Of a stretch of DNA of 46,739 nt, positions 10,280 to 18,386 are shown piece by piece. This DNA comes from an uncultured Clostridia bacterium. GTDB lineage: Bacteria > Bacillota > Clostridia > TANB77 > CAG-508. The notes below the pieces were generated by a model. It did not search any database. It was not told the DNA's origin and was given only the letters and a program-made list of their open reading frames with translations. A program made the position numbers and the translations under genes. Within the stretch, counting starts at the first letter, position 1. Every line of letters starts with the position of its first letter. The stretch lies in NCBI GenBank assembly GCA_947627295.1, contig CANQVJ010000006.1, positions 1 through 46,739 on the forward strand. The letters are read 5' to 3'.

Positions 10280-10845
10280 TAACTCACTCCTTCCACATAT
10301 GTTGCCTGCAAACATCTTCTTAACTCAGGTTTGTTTTCAACACATGTTATCATTGTAATTTTGTCTTCTTTTGTATTCTCTAAATAATGCCAGTTAGTAT
10401 CTTTAATAATCACATTTCTTTCGATTTTATATTTTTTCTTAATTCCATTATATTTATAAAAAACTTCATCATTTATTTCTAAACTTTTTAGGTCTTGAAA
10501 GTAATTTTGGGGATAGCCTCTGTTATGAGCCGCCAATCCTACATTACCATTTTCTTTCTTTGTTTCCTCAAAATGTCCAACAAACTGATTTAAGGTCTCC
10601 ATATCAGTTCCTTCTGAAATTGGGGCAATTAAATTAATTTTTGGTATTTCTATATACCAATCATATTCTGGTTCTTCAGAAGGTTCAGGAGAAGTTGCAA
10701 CTTCCATAATTTCAGTTACTTGAGGTGTTTCTTCTTCCACAGGTTTTGCTTGAATTGGCTTAATAAACGACTCAAGTATTATAAATATAATTATTGCCAC
10801 AAAAAGTGCTATCTTATTTATGCTCTTTCTTGTGTAACTAAACAT
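10279..10845 (-). CDS. Sortase-family transpeptidase, paired with the thioester-domain protein
   Basis: This is a 188-residue sortase with an N-terminal membrane helix (about residues 12-30), an acidic Pro/Glu linker and the catalytic domain. Catalytic residues are His in LAAHNRGYP, Cys in ITMITC and Arg in KPELRRC. It resembles small class D-type sortases, though the class is only inferred. Its stop codon overlaps the start of the LPLTG-ending surface protein, so that protein is its likely substrate. The operon has its own promoter at 10948-10976. Confidence 0.85.
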   Translation of the reverse strand: MFSYTRKSINKIALFVAIIIFIILESFIKPIQAKPVEEETPQVTEIMEVATSPEPSEEPEYDWYIEIPKINLIAPISEGTDMETLNQFVGHFEETKKENGNVGLAAHNRGYPQNYFQDLKSLEINDEVFYKYNGIKKKYKIERNVIIKDTNWHYLENTKEDKITMITCVENKPELRRCLQATYVEGVS

Positions 10846-10947
10846 CCATACACTTCACCTACCTATTAAATTAAATTTAGTTTTGTTTTTTGGAATTTGT
10901 TTTGAAACAAAACTTTAGAAAAAAATTGTTTTTGAAAATATACTAAT

Positions 10948-10976
10948 ATATTACTACAAAAAACAAAATTTGTAAA
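10948..10976 (-). promoter_or_regulatory. Putative promoter of the sortase/thioester-domain operon
   Basis: On the minus strand TTTACA (10971-10976) lies 17 bases before TAATAT (10948-10953), about 100 bases upstream of the sortase start. Both hexamers are one or two bases from consensus. The rest of the 10,846-11,011 spacer shows no gene. Confidence 0.5.
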
Positions 10977-11011
10977 GAACTTTTCATCGCAATATTCGAC
11001 ACAATTCGACA

Positions 11012-11045
11012 TTTTAAAAGAGATAGAATTTTTTCTATCTCTAAA
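11012..11045 (-). terminator. Rho-independent terminator of metK
   Basis: An inverted repeat AGAGATAGAA / TTCTATCTCT is followed on the minus strand by a T run. It overlaps the metK stop codon. Confidence 0.75.
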
Positions 11046-12186
11046 ACTCAATGATTTTCTCCCACTCTAAACCTTCTTTTCCAAAGTGTCCATAATTTGT
11101 AGTTTTTCTATAAATAGGATTTTTCAATTTCAAATATTTAATGATTCCACTAGGAGTTAAATCAAATTTGTTATTTATTTTTTCAATAATTTCCGCTTCA
11201 GGAATAGTATTTGTTCCAAAAGTATCCACATAAACTGCAACAGGTTTTGCAACTCCAATACTATATGCTAACTGTATTTCACACTTTTTCGCATACCCGT
11301 TTGCAACAACATTTTTTGCAATATGTCTTGCCATATATGTAGCCGACCTATCCACCTTTGTTGGATCTTTTCCTGAAAATGCTCCACCACCATGCCTACT
11401 ATATCCACCATAGGTATCTACAATAATTTTTCTACCTGTTAATCCACTATCTCCCAAAGGTCCACCTATAACGAACCTACCAGTAGGATTTATATAATAT
11501 TTTGTCTTTTCGTCAATTAATTTTTTTGGTATTGTTTCATTAATTACTTTTTCTATAATATCTTTTTTTAGAACATCTTGGCTGACATCTTCTTTATGTT
11601 GTGTAGAAATAATAATTGTATCTATCCTAATTGGTTCTTCATTTTCATTATATTCAACAGTTACTTGTGCTTTTCCGTCTGCTCCAAGATAATCCACTAT
11701 TTTGTTTTTTCTAACTTCTGTTAATCTTTTTGTAAGCTTATGTGCTAATAAAATTGGAAGTGGCATTAATTCCTTAGTTTGATTGCAGGCAAAACCAAAC
11801 ATAATTCCTTGGTCCCCTGCTCCTTCTGAATTGACTTCTTCACCCAATCTATCTTCATACGAATTATCCACCCCCTGGGCAATATCAGGGGATTGTTTAG
11901 ATACATTAATATTAACTTTACAAGTTTTATAATCTATATCTATGTCAGAACCAAAATATCCAATTTCTTTTATTGCATCTCTTACAACTTTTTCTATATC
12001 AACATGTGCAATTGAAGTAATTTCTCCTGTTATAAATATTTCTCCTTTTCCAGCAACAGCTTCACATGCCACTCTTGCATTTTTGTCTTTCATAAAATAA
12101 TTATCTAAAATACTGTCTGAAATATAATCACATAATTTATCAGGATGTCCCTCAGTTACACTCTCAGATGTAAATAATTTACCCAT
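11041..12186 (-). CDS. metK: S-adenosylmethionine synthetase
   Basis: This 381-residue enzyme makes S-adenosylmethionine from ATP and methionine in the cytosol. Family motifs are clear: [12 protein letters not shown] near the N-terminus, [13 protein letters not shown] (the adenosine-binding GAGDQG), [20 protein letters not shown] and [17 protein letters not shown]. The length is typical. The start ATG at 12186 overlaps by 8 bases the end of the thioesterase gene upstream, suggesting translational coupling. No in-frame CGG is present. Confidence 0.97.
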   Translation of the reverse strand: MGKLFTSESVTEGHPDKLCDYISDSILDNYFMKDKNARVACEAVAGKGEIFITGEITSIAHVDIEKVVRDAIKEIGYFGSDIDIDYKTCKVNINVSKQSPDIAQGVDNSYEDRLGEEVNSEGAGDQGIMFGFACNQTKELMPLPILLAHKLTKRLTEVRKNKIVDYLGADGKAQVTVEYNENEEPIRIDTIIISTQHKEDVSQDVLKKDIIEKVINETIPKKLIDEKTKYYINPTGRFVIGGPLGDSGLTGRKIIVDTYGGYSRHGGGAFSGKDPTKVDRSATYMARHIAKNVVANGYAKKCEIQLAYSIGVAKPVAVYVDTFGTNTIPEAEIIEKINNKFDLTPSGIIKYLKLKNPIYRKTTNYGHFGKEGLEWEKIIEF

Positions 12187-12628
12187 TGCTTGCTTTCTCC
12201 TTTTCTTTCAAATATTCTTCATGTAATTTCTCAAATTTTTCATGATACATTGGTGCCTGCTTTTTCATATTAACTGGCCTCAATTCTTTGCTTGTAAAGC
12301 AGTGCTTGGTTTCTCCTGTTAAAACTACTCTTTTACTTTCCTTTTCAATAAAATCATAGCAAACCGTAAATCTTACACCTGTATATTCTTTTAGATGTGG
12401 AATAATAATTACTGTATCTCCAAAAGTTACATGTGTTTTATAATTGCATTTCACACCAAGAACAGGTATGGTTATCCCCTTTTCTTCCATTTCTTCAAAA
12501 GGCATTTTATTTACATCTAACCAAGCAGTTCTTGCCTCTTCTAAATATCTTATATAATTCGAATGGTGAACGACCCCCATTTTATCTGTTTCATAATAAT
12601 TTATTTTTCTTTCATATTTAAAACTCAT
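12179..12628 (-). CDS. YbgC/FadM-like acyl-CoA thioesterase (hotdog fold)
   Basis: This is a 149-residue single-domain hotdog thioesterase. The N-terminal block [23 protein letters not shown] has the Asp-x-x-x-x-x-His-Asn-Tyr pattern typical of the 4-hydroxybenzoyl-CoA thioesterase/YbgC family, with Asp as the likely catalytic residue. The substrate is presumably an acyl-CoA but cannot be told from sequence. A GGAGG site sits a few bases before the ATG at 12628. It overlaps metK downstream. Confidence 0.85.
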   Translation of the reverse strand: MSFKYERKINYYETDKMGVVHHSNYIRYLEEARTAWLDVNKMPFEEMEEKGITIPVLGVKCNYKTHVTFGDTVIIIPHLKEYTGVRFTVCYDFIEKESKRVVLTGETKHCFTSKELRPVNMKKQAPMYHEKFEKLHEEYLKEKEKASNG

Positions 12629-12725
12629 ATTTTTACGCCTCCTTAAAACTTTTTGTATTATATCATATTAATAGTTATTTTTTCAATACAAAAAACATAC
12701 AATTAATCAAAGGAGGTTTCCTAAA

Positions 12726-12887
12726 ATGTTATTTGTTTTAAATAAGGGAAAAATTTGTGCTTATATTGTTTCTGTTTTAACTGTTGTATTTTTATTTTGT
12801 GCAACAATGCTTATTCAAAATGATTCTGAAAATACTGTTCCAACTTCAACTAACACTTCAACCACGCAAAATAAAACTAATACATAA
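12726..12887 (+). CDS. Small single-pass membrane protein of unknown function (53 aa)
   Basis: The open frame starts at ATG 12726 with a very strong AAAGGAGG site nine bases upstream and ends at TAA 12885-12887. The product has a short positive N-terminus, one hydrophobic helix (about residues 11-30) and a Ser/Thr/Asn-rich tail, so it is probably anchored with the tail outside. I do not recognise a family. It lies upstream of another unknown gene on the same strand, 52 bases away. Confidence 0.65.
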   Translation: MLFVLNKGKICAYIVSVLTVVFLFCATMLIQNDSENTVPTSTNTSTTQNKTNT

Positions 12888-12939
12888 TATCAACTATTTT
12901 GGGTAACCTAACAAAAGAATATATTATAAGGGGAAAATT

Positions 12940-13434
12940 ATGTCTTTTGTTGGTATTATTGCAAATGATAGAGATTTTAAAAATATACGCAAGGTTTTTG
13001 AGAGAAAATATATACCTAAATCTGTTTCAATTATAGAAATTAATGAAGATAGCATTGAAAATATGAGAAATATAAACTTTGAAACATTAATTTTTTGTAG
13101 AGATTTAAAATGTAACAATTTACAAAATTCATATCTTGAAAAAATTTGTAATAACGCTTCCTATATCGTCATTAATAATGATTTTGTGTACTTTCCTACT
13201 ACTTTAAAATCAAATACAAATATTATCACTTATGGTTTGAATAAACACTCAACCGTAACAGTTTCAAGCATTTCAGAGAACGGCTATGTTATTTCTTTAC
13301 AAAAAAGTATTATAAAAAACAACAACAAAATTTACGAAATCGAAGAAAAATCAATCAAGGCAAAAAATACAAACAATTATAAACTTTATAAAAATTTAAT
13401 CACATATATCATAAAAATAATTTATAAAATATAG
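12940..13434 (+). CDS. Uncharacterised protein upstream of ssb
   Basis: This is a 164-residue protein that I cannot assign. The sequence alternates predicted beta strands and helices (SFVGIIAND, TLIFCRDLK, ASYIVINND). The stretch NIITYGLNKHSTVTVSSI resembles the segment that opens the third domain of Mur-ligase-like proteins, but there is no ATP-binding motif. The C-terminus is Lys/Asn/Ile-rich. A purine-rich AAGGGG site precedes the ATG. The context (small membrane protein before it, SSB after it) gives no clear role. Confidence 0.6.
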   Translation: MSFVGIIANDRDFKNIRKVFERKYIPKSVSIIEINEDSIENMRNINFETLIFCRDLKCNNLQNSYLEKICNNASYIVINNDFVYFPTTLKSNTNIITYGLNKHSTVTVSSISENGYVISLQKSIIKNNNKIYEIEEKSIKAKNTNNYKLYKNLITYIIKIIYKI

Positions 13435-13473
13435 ACAAAATCAAACTTTTTTGGATTTTTTTAACTTTTTATG

Positions 13474-13502
13474 TAGACAAATCCACCAAAATGGTGTATA
13501 AT
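13474..13502 (+). promoter_or_regulatory. Promoter of the ssb gene
   Basis: TAGACA (13474-13479) is followed after 17 bases by a perfect TATAAT (13497-13502). The -10 and following bases, TATAATAGTAGTTGT, are repeated exactly at the promoter of the M23 peptidase gene near 32,277. Confidence 0.75.
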
Positions 13503-13575
13503 AGTAGTTGTATTAACACATATGAGCATTAATAACATACATTTGATAAAATTATATTATTAGGAGGAAAGTATA

Positions 13576-14274
13576 TTGGATACAAATTATTTAGAAAACA
13601 ACTATTTAACATTAGTTGGAAAAGTTACAGGAGAAAAAAAATTCAGTCATGAAATTTATGGAGAAAGATTCTATGTATTTAGCTTATCAATCCCACGCTT
13701 AAGTGGTGCTTCAGATACAATTCCAGTTACAGTATCTGAAAGATTAATTACAGATGAAATGCTAAATGAAGGAACCAAATTACTTATCAAAGGTCAATTT
13801 AGATCTTACAACAGTTATGAACAACAAAAAAACAGATTAATCTTAACTGTTTTTGCAAAAGACATTGTTCCTATTGAAGATAATGAGGAAGATGAAGAAG
13901 AAAATGAAATGGTTACTAAAGAAATGGTAACAAATGAAGTTGTTTTAACTGGTTACATCTGTAAAAAACCAATTTACAGACAAACACCATTTGGTAGAGA
14001 AATTGCAGATTTATTATTAGCAGTAAATAGAGCCTATAATAAATCAGATTACATTCCTTGTATCGCTTGGGGTAGAAACGCAAGATTTTGCCAAAACATT
14101 GAAGTAGGTGTTCAAGTAAGAATAGTTGGTAGAGTTCAATCAAGAACTTATGAAAAGAAATTTGAAGACGGAACCTCTGAAACAAGAGTTGCTTATGAAG
14201 TTTCTGTTGGAAGCCTTGAATTAATTAATGAAGATAATGATAATCAAGAAGAAGAAACTCAAGAAGCAGTTTAA
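13576..14274 (+). CDS. ssb: Single-stranded DNA-binding protein with two OB folds
   Basis: This is a 232-residue protein with two successive SSB-type OB folds, about residues 5-100 and 115-215, joined by an acidic linker. The second contains the SSB-like pattern NEVVLTGYICKKPIYR and DYIPCIAWGRNARFC. It ends in an acidic tail, as SSBs do, though without the classic DDIPF tip. It binds single-stranded DNA in replication and repair. The start is TTG at 13576, fixed by the AGGAGG site at 13562-13567. A two-OB form is known in Clostridia. Confidence 0.8.
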   Translation: MDTNYLENNYLTLVGKVTGEKKFSHEIYGERFYVFSLSIPRLSGASDTIPVTVSERLITDEMLNEGTKLLIKGQFRSYNSYEQQKNRLILTVFAKDIVPIEDNEEDEEENEMVTKEMVTNEVVLTGYICKKPIYRQTPFGREIADLLLAVNRAYNKSDYIPCIAWGRNARFCQNIEVGVQVRIVGRVQSRTYEKKFEDGTSETRVAYEVSVGSLELINEDNDNQEEETQEAV

Positions 14275-14304
14275 TGTAATAATTTTAAAAAAAAAGGATA
14301 AAAT

Positions 14305-14333
14305 AACACCAGTTATTTAATTGGTGTTTTTTT
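14305..14333 (+). terminator. Rho-independent terminator of ssb
   Basis: A stem AACACCA / TGGTGTT is followed by seven T residues. The T run ends at the start codon of the next gene, so read-through or termination here could set expression of the downstream permease. Confidence 0.8.
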
Positions 14334-14679
14334 ATGTGGAAAAAAATAATTTTAGGAATTTTAGCTGGGTTTGTAAGTCGGTCTATTCGCCTCTGGCGGT
14401 GGAATGATACTAGTACCAGCATTTATGTATTTATTAAATATGGAAGATAAAAAAGCTAGAGGTACTTCAATACTTTGCATATTAGTAATGGTTATTACAA
14501 GCAGCTTTTTTTATTACAAAAATAATTATATTGATTGGAAAGTAGGAATTCTTTGTGCAATTGGTGGGATGATTGGAGGTTTTTTTGGAGCAAAGTTATT
14601 AAAAAATGCTTCAGAAAAATTTTTAAAAATTATGTTTCTAGCATTTCTAATCTACTCAGCATTTAAGATGTTATTTTAA
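14334..14679 (+). CDS. TauE/SafE-family permease, N-terminal half, one CGGN site
   Basis: The product is 114 residues with about four membrane helices, matching the first half of TauE/SafE-type permeases (sulfite or other anion export). Taking CGGT at 14379-14382 as glycine 16 gives LAGFVSGLFASGGGMILVPA, the signature glycine-rich first helix. Without recoding, the first 16 codons are cut off from the rest and the gene would lack its helix. The start ATG at 14334 sits directly on the ssb terminator with no clear ribosome site. The second half is encoded by the next gene, so the transporter is probably a heterodimer of half-size proteins. Confidence 0.78.
14379..14382 (+). other. CGGN recoding site 7 (TauE half Gly16), CGGT
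   Basis: The context is AGT CGGT CTA. A four-base step links GFVS to LFASGGGMILVPAF. The following in-frame GGC GGT is read normally, showing that an out-of-phase CGG does not trigger a shift. Confidence 0.82.
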
Positions 14680-14693
14680 AGGAGACTAACTAA

Positions 14694-15056
14694 ATGTTAG
14701 AAATTATTATTGGAATCGTTTCAGGTATAGTTACTGGCACCGGTATGGGTGGCGGAACTATTCTAATTGCTCTTTTAACAGTATTTAACGGAGTTAGTCA
14801 GCATACTGCACAAGCAACGAATTTGGTGTTTTTTGTTCCTACATCCATTGTTGCAATTTGGATGAATATAAAAAATAAAAATATAGATATTAAACTGGCA
14901 TTAACAATATCTCTTTTTGGAATAATAGGAGCAATTATTGGTGCAAATGTTGCAATGAATATTGAAGTAAATATTTTGAAAAAATTTTTTGGAGTTTTTT
15001 TATCAATAATTTCTATTTATGAAATATATACCATTATAAAAGAGTGGAAAAATTGA
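14694..15056 (+). CDS. TauE/SafE-family permease, C-terminal half
   Basis: This is a 120-residue membrane protein whose N-terminus carries the TauE/SafE signature again (GIVTGTGMGGGTILIALLTVF, then HTAQATNLVFFVPTSIVAI). It starts 15 bases after the previous half-gene with a GGAG site upstream. Together the two make one full-length permease. Full-length members normally repeat this motif in each half, so a gene split rather than decay is likely. The substrate is unknown. Confidence 0.8.
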   Translation: MLEIIIGIVSGIVTGTGMGGGTILIALLTVFNGVSQHTAQATNLVFFVPTSIVAIWMNIKNKNIDIKLALTISLFGIIGAIIGANVAMNIEVNILKKFFGVFLSIISIYEIYTIIKEWKN

Positions 15057-15098
15057 AATAATATAATTAGAAGATTTAAATTGAAAGGGGCAATTACT

Positions 15099-15239
15099 AT
15101 GAAATTTATAAAAGGCGCTATTATTGGTGGTTTAATTACTACAGGTGTTGTAATGGCTTATAATGAAGCTAGCTTCAACACTAAAAAGAAATTAAAAAAG
15201 ACAGGAAAAAATGTTTTAAAAAAAATGGGAATTGCTTAA
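15099..15239 (+). CDS. Small membrane-associated protein (46 aa), YtxH-like
   Basis: The open frame has an AAAGGGG ribosome site eight bases before the ATG. The product has a short hydrophobic glycine-rich segment (KGAIIGGLITTGVVMA) followed by a lysine-rich amphipathic tail. This organisation resembles short YtxH-type proteins but is too short to assign. A bidirectional terminator follows at once. Confidence 0.6.
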   Translation: MKFIKGAIIGGLITTGVVMAYNEASFNTKKKLKKTGKNVLKKMGIA

Positions 15240-15250
15240 AATTCCCATTT
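15223..15250. terminator. Bidirectional terminator between convergent genes
   Basis: An inverted repeat (AAATGGGAATT / AATTCCCATTT) lies across the end of the 46-residue gene and the end of the minus-strand gene at 15,249. Confidence 0.65.
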
Positions 15251-16187
15251 ATGCTAATAGTTTTAAATCTATATTCTCAAATTCATATTTATTTGTTTCA
15301 GTATTTAATTTAAATCCAAATAAAACATTTTCTAAAGTATCTGCATTTTGCCTCATATCTGTTGTATAATAAAGTCTAATTTTATCTATATTTAAATTAT
15401 TTGTAATGATTTCTCTAAATACTTCTGCCATGTGATTATCGTCTTCACAAACTAAAATCAGTTGTGGCATAGTAGCAAAATTTGAATCACCAGGTACATA
15501 GTTTTCATAGAAATCTTTATATAATGCCATTTTATCTGCAAGTTTTTTTTGCCAATTTGCTTCTCTTCTTATTACTTCAAAAACAAAATTTATAGATTTT
15601 TGGTTTTTAGTTAATTTTATACTTCCACCTGTTGCTTTAAATACTTTACCAGATGTTTTTGCCTTAATTGAAGGTTTTACAATATATCCGTCATATGCAG
15701 AAACCTTTCTTGAAAATGCAATAAGCACTTGGTTTCCAGCAAGTCTCTTTTTTATCATAGGAACAGGTTTAGTATTATCAGAAGGTTGCCAATGGCATTC
15801 TGTTTCACGAGAGTTCAATAAATATTTTCCCATTTTTTCTAAACAATAAATTCTAAAAATACCTTGTCCTTCAATTGAATTAAAATAATATCTAGTTAAT
15901 ATTTTAGATTTTACCATTTGCTCTAATTTATTATTTAGCTTATCTTGAGATTTTAATTCAAATCCTTTGTCCTCAAGTATTTGAAATAATTGTCTTGATG
16001 TAATAAATTCAAATTCATTAACTATATCCAATATTGCAAAATGAATATCAGAAATATGACCTATATTAATTTTGTGTACAATTTGATTCATTGAAACATA
16101 TCCGTCTTTACCGTCAAAAACTTTAATTTCTCCTTCTCTAATTGCAAAAGGTGAAATTTTTGTTTTTATTTCAGAATCACTAACCAT
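15249..16187 (-). CDS. Winged-helix protein resembling replication-relaxation proteins
   Basis: This is a 312-residue cytosolic protein. Residues about 45-115 look like a winged helix-turn-helix (ISDIHFAILDIVNEFEFITSRQLFQIL, then a wing with ILTRYYF). The C-terminal part alternates strands and helices, with INFVFEVIRR and MPQLILVCED. The layout resembles replication-relaxation family proteins, usually found on plasmids and mobile elements, but I see no mobile element here. It follows the S1 gene on the same strand. The function is unknown. Confidence 0.5.
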   Translation of the reverse strand: MVSDSEIKTKISPFAIREGEIKVFDGKDGYVSMNQIVHKINIGHISDIHFAILDIVNEFEFITSRQLFQILEDKGFELKSQDKLNNKLEQMVKSKILTRYYFNSIEGQGIFRIYCLEKMGKYLLNSRETECHWQPSDNTKPVPMIKKRLAGNQVLIAFSRKVSAYDGYIVKPSIKAKTSGKVFKATGGSIKLTKNQKSINFVFEVIRREANWQKKLADKMALYKDFYENYVPGDSNFATMPQLILVCEDDNHMAEVFREIITNNLNIDKIRLYYTTDMRQNADTLENVLFGFKLNTETNKYEFENIDLKLLA

Positions 16188-16212
16188 TTATATATTCTCC
16201 TTTCACTAAAGC

Positions 16213-16680
16213 TTACAAAATTATTAATTTTACCTTCTTTTTTGAAGGATCAATTTTTTTAATATAAACATCAACTTCTTCTCCATATTCTAAACCAGTT
16301 TGGTATTCTGCCATACCCACTAAATTTGGTGTTAGTTCTATGAAGATTCCATTTTTATTTTTTTCTGTTTCTTTAATTATTCCTTTAACTCTTGTTCCTT
16401 GCTGAAATTTGCTTGCATTTTCTTCCCAAGAGCCAAAAATTTCTTTATAAGAAAGTACTATTCTACCTGTTTCTTCATTTATAGATTTTATAACTATATC
16501 TACCTTTTGCCCTAACTTTAATCTTTCAGCAGGGGTTCTAATTCTAGCAACAGATAAATCTTCAATATGTGCTAACCCAACTACTCCATTGTCTAACTCT
16601 ATAAATGCTCCATATGGTTGAAAACTTTTCACTACTCCAGATACTCTGTCGCCAACTTTTAAACCTTCTAAATTATTCAT
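16213..16680 (-). CDS. S1 RNA-binding domain protein (two S1 repeats)
   Basis: This is a 155-residue protein with one clear S1 fold at residues about 7-78 (VGDRVSGVVKSFQPYGAFIEL...GLAHIEDLS...RIVLSYKE) and a second, more divergent one at about 92-155 (GTRVKGIIKETEKNKNGIFIEL). It probably binds RNA or the ribosome. It sits downstream of the two rRNA pseudouridine synthase genes on the same strand, a sensible context for RNA metabolism. The exact role is unknown. Confidence 0.82.
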   Translation of the reverse strand: MNNLEGLKVGDRVSGVVKSFQPYGAFIELDNGVVGLAHIEDLSVARIRTPAERLKLGQKVDIVIKSINEETGRIVLSYKEIFGSWEENASKFQQGTRVKGIIKETEKNKNGIFIELTPNLVGMAEYQTGLEYGEEVDVYIKKIDPSKKKVKLIIL

Positions 16681-16736
16681 TTGTAAATCTCCTCATTATT
16701 CATTTGTATTTTAATACACTCATTATATACCTTTTG

Positions 16737-17470
16737 TTAAAGTTTTTCAAGAATTTTTATTTCTTTTTGTGATAAATATCTCCAACTGCCTAGTTTTAAG
16801 TCTTTTACATTAATGTTTCCAATTTCACTCCTATGTAATGCAAGTACTTTTTTAGATATTGCTGAACACATTTTTCTAATTTGCCTATTTTTTCCCTCAT
16901 GTATTTTTATTTGAATTCTAGATGTGTTTTTTTCTTTATCAATTTTTAAAATCTTAACTTCTGCAGGTGAAGTTTTAAATTGCTCACCATTGTTGTCAAT
17001 AATAACACCTGATTTTAATTCTTCAATTTCCTTAGGTGTAATAATTCCTTTTAATGTAACATTATATGTTTTACTAATTTCATGTTTTGGATGAGTAATT
17101 TTATATATAAAATCTCCGTCATTGCTTAAAAGTAATGCGCCAGAAGTGTACATATCAAGCCTTCCGAACAGGAACCACCCTTTCTTTTATGTTTATTAAA
17201 TCTATTACAGTATCTCTATTAAATTGATCATTTATTGTAGTAACATATCCGAATTGGTTTATTAAGTAAAATATATATCTTATCTGTTTTATATTCTACC
17301 CTTTTCCCATTATACATAACAATATCTTTGTTAGGATTTATCTTTGTTCCCAATTTAGTTATTGTTTCTCCATTTACAGTTATCTTTCCTGATACAATTA
17401 AATCTTCACATTTTCTTCTTGAAGCAATACCAGCTGATGCTAAAAACTTTTGCAATCGTTCTTCTTCCAT
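16737..17470 (-). CDS. rluB: Pseudouridine synthase of the RluB/RsuA family, two CGGN sites
   Basis: This is a 243-residue rRNA pseudouridine synthase: an N-terminal S4 RNA-binding domain (RLQKFLASAGIASRRKCEDLI) followed by the catalytic domain. CGGA at 17248-17251 is Gly74 in NKPIGYVTT. CGGA at 17163-17166 is Gly102 in VPVGRLDMYTSGALLLSNDG, directly before the catalytic aspartate 105. Both motifs are nearly invariant in the family, and the two four-base steps restore one frame. Read conventionally the S4 and catalytic parts are separated and the active site is out of frame. The gene follows rluD on the same strand. Whether it modifies large- or small-subunit rRNA is inferred from similarity only. 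Confidence 0.9.
17163..17166 (-). other. CGGN recoding site 9 (RluB Gly102), CGGA
   Basis: The context is GTT CGGA AGG. A four-base step gives PVGRLDMYTSG, the catalytic motif, with its glycine three residues before the catalytic Asp. Confidence 0.9.
17248..17251 (-). other. CGGN recoding site 8 (RluB Gly74), CGGA
   Basis: The context is ATT CGGA TAT. A four-base step gives LLNKPIGYVTTIND, the conserved RluB/RsuA motif. Confidence 0.9.
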
Positions 17471-17480
17471 AAAAACTCCT

Positions 17481-18386
17481 TTATTCTAAATTATCAATTA
17501 ACTCTTTAAAATATTTTGGAAGGTCTGCTTCCAAATACATTTCTTTTCCTGTAGTTGGATGTTTAAAACGCAAACTTTTTGCATGAAGGCATTGACCCTT
17601 TATATTCCATTTATTTTTACCATTTGAATATGTTTCATCCCCAATAATAGGATATTTTATTTGAGATAAGTGCACACGAATTTGATGTGTTCTACCTGTT
17701 TCAATTTTCACCTCTAAAAGTGTGCAATTAGAATCTATAAAGCGTTTTATAACTTTAAAATGTGTAATTGCTTCTTTTCCATTTCTATTAACAGACATCT
17801 TTTTTCTGTCTTTTAAATTTCTACTTATTGGCATATTTATTGTTGCCTCATTTTCTTTTACTATTCCTCTAACCAAAGCTATATAAGTTTTTTCTATTTC
17901 ATGATTTTTAATTTGTTCACTTAAATTTATATGAGCCTTGTCATTTTTTGCAACAATTAAAATTCCTGAAGTATCTTTATCTATTCTATGAACTATACCA
18001 GGTCTTATTTTTCCACCAATTCCAGAAAGCGAATCTTTACAAATTGCCATTAAAGCATTTACAAGGGTCCCGTCAGGGTTTCCATTTGCAGGATGAACAA
18101 CCATCCCCTTTGGTTTGTTTACAACTATTATATCATTATCTTCATATATAACTTCTATTGGAATATCCTGTGCTTTTAATGTAGCTTCTTGAACTTCAGG
18201 TTCTTCTACTTTTATTATATCATTTAGTTGAACTTTGTATGAAGATTTTGTATTAAGATTATTTACCAAAACCTTATTTTCTGAAATTAACCTTTGAATT
18301 GCTGAGCGTGAAAGGTCGTTTAACTCTTTTGCTAAATAACTATCCAACCTGATATTTTCATTATCTTTTACAACAAATTGTTTCAA
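17481..18386 (-). CDS. rluD: Ribosomal large-subunit pseudouridine synthase, RluD family
   Basis: This is a 301-residue enzyme with an N-terminal S4 domain (IRLDSYLAKELNDLSRSAIQRLI) and a catalytic domain containing VNKPKGMVVHPA and GIVHRIDKDTSGI, where the Asp in HRIDKDTSG is catalytic. ETGRTHQIRVHL is also present. It isomerises uridines in large-subunit rRNA. The length is typical, and no CGGN site is present. Its start overlaps the lspA stop by four bases, so the two are translationally coupled, a common arrangement in Firmicutes. Confidence 0.93.
   Translation of the reverse strand: MKQFVVKDNENIRLDSYLAKELNDLSRSAIQRLISENKVLVNNLNTKSSYKVQLNDIIKVEEPEVQEATLKAQDIPIEVIYEDNDIIVVNKPKGMVVHPANGNPDGTLVNALMAICKDSLSGIGGKIRPGIVHRIDKDTSGILIVAKNDKAHINLSEQIKNHEIEKTYIALVRGIVKENEATINMPISRNLKDRKKMSVNRNGKEAITHFKVIKRFIDSNCTLLEVKIETGRTHQIRVHLSQIKYPIIGDETYSNGKNKWNIKGQCLHAKSLRFKHPTTGKEMYLEADLPKYFKELIDNLE

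Noticed and set aside
14393-14403. A second recoding site at the GGC GGT in the TauE half-gene
   Set aside because: The CGG there is out of phase (GGC GGT) and the frame continues normally, so it is an ordinary codon pair.
15249-16187. Mobile element around the replication-relaxation-like gene
   Set aside because: No integrase, relaxase, terminal repeats or change in base composition is seen around it.
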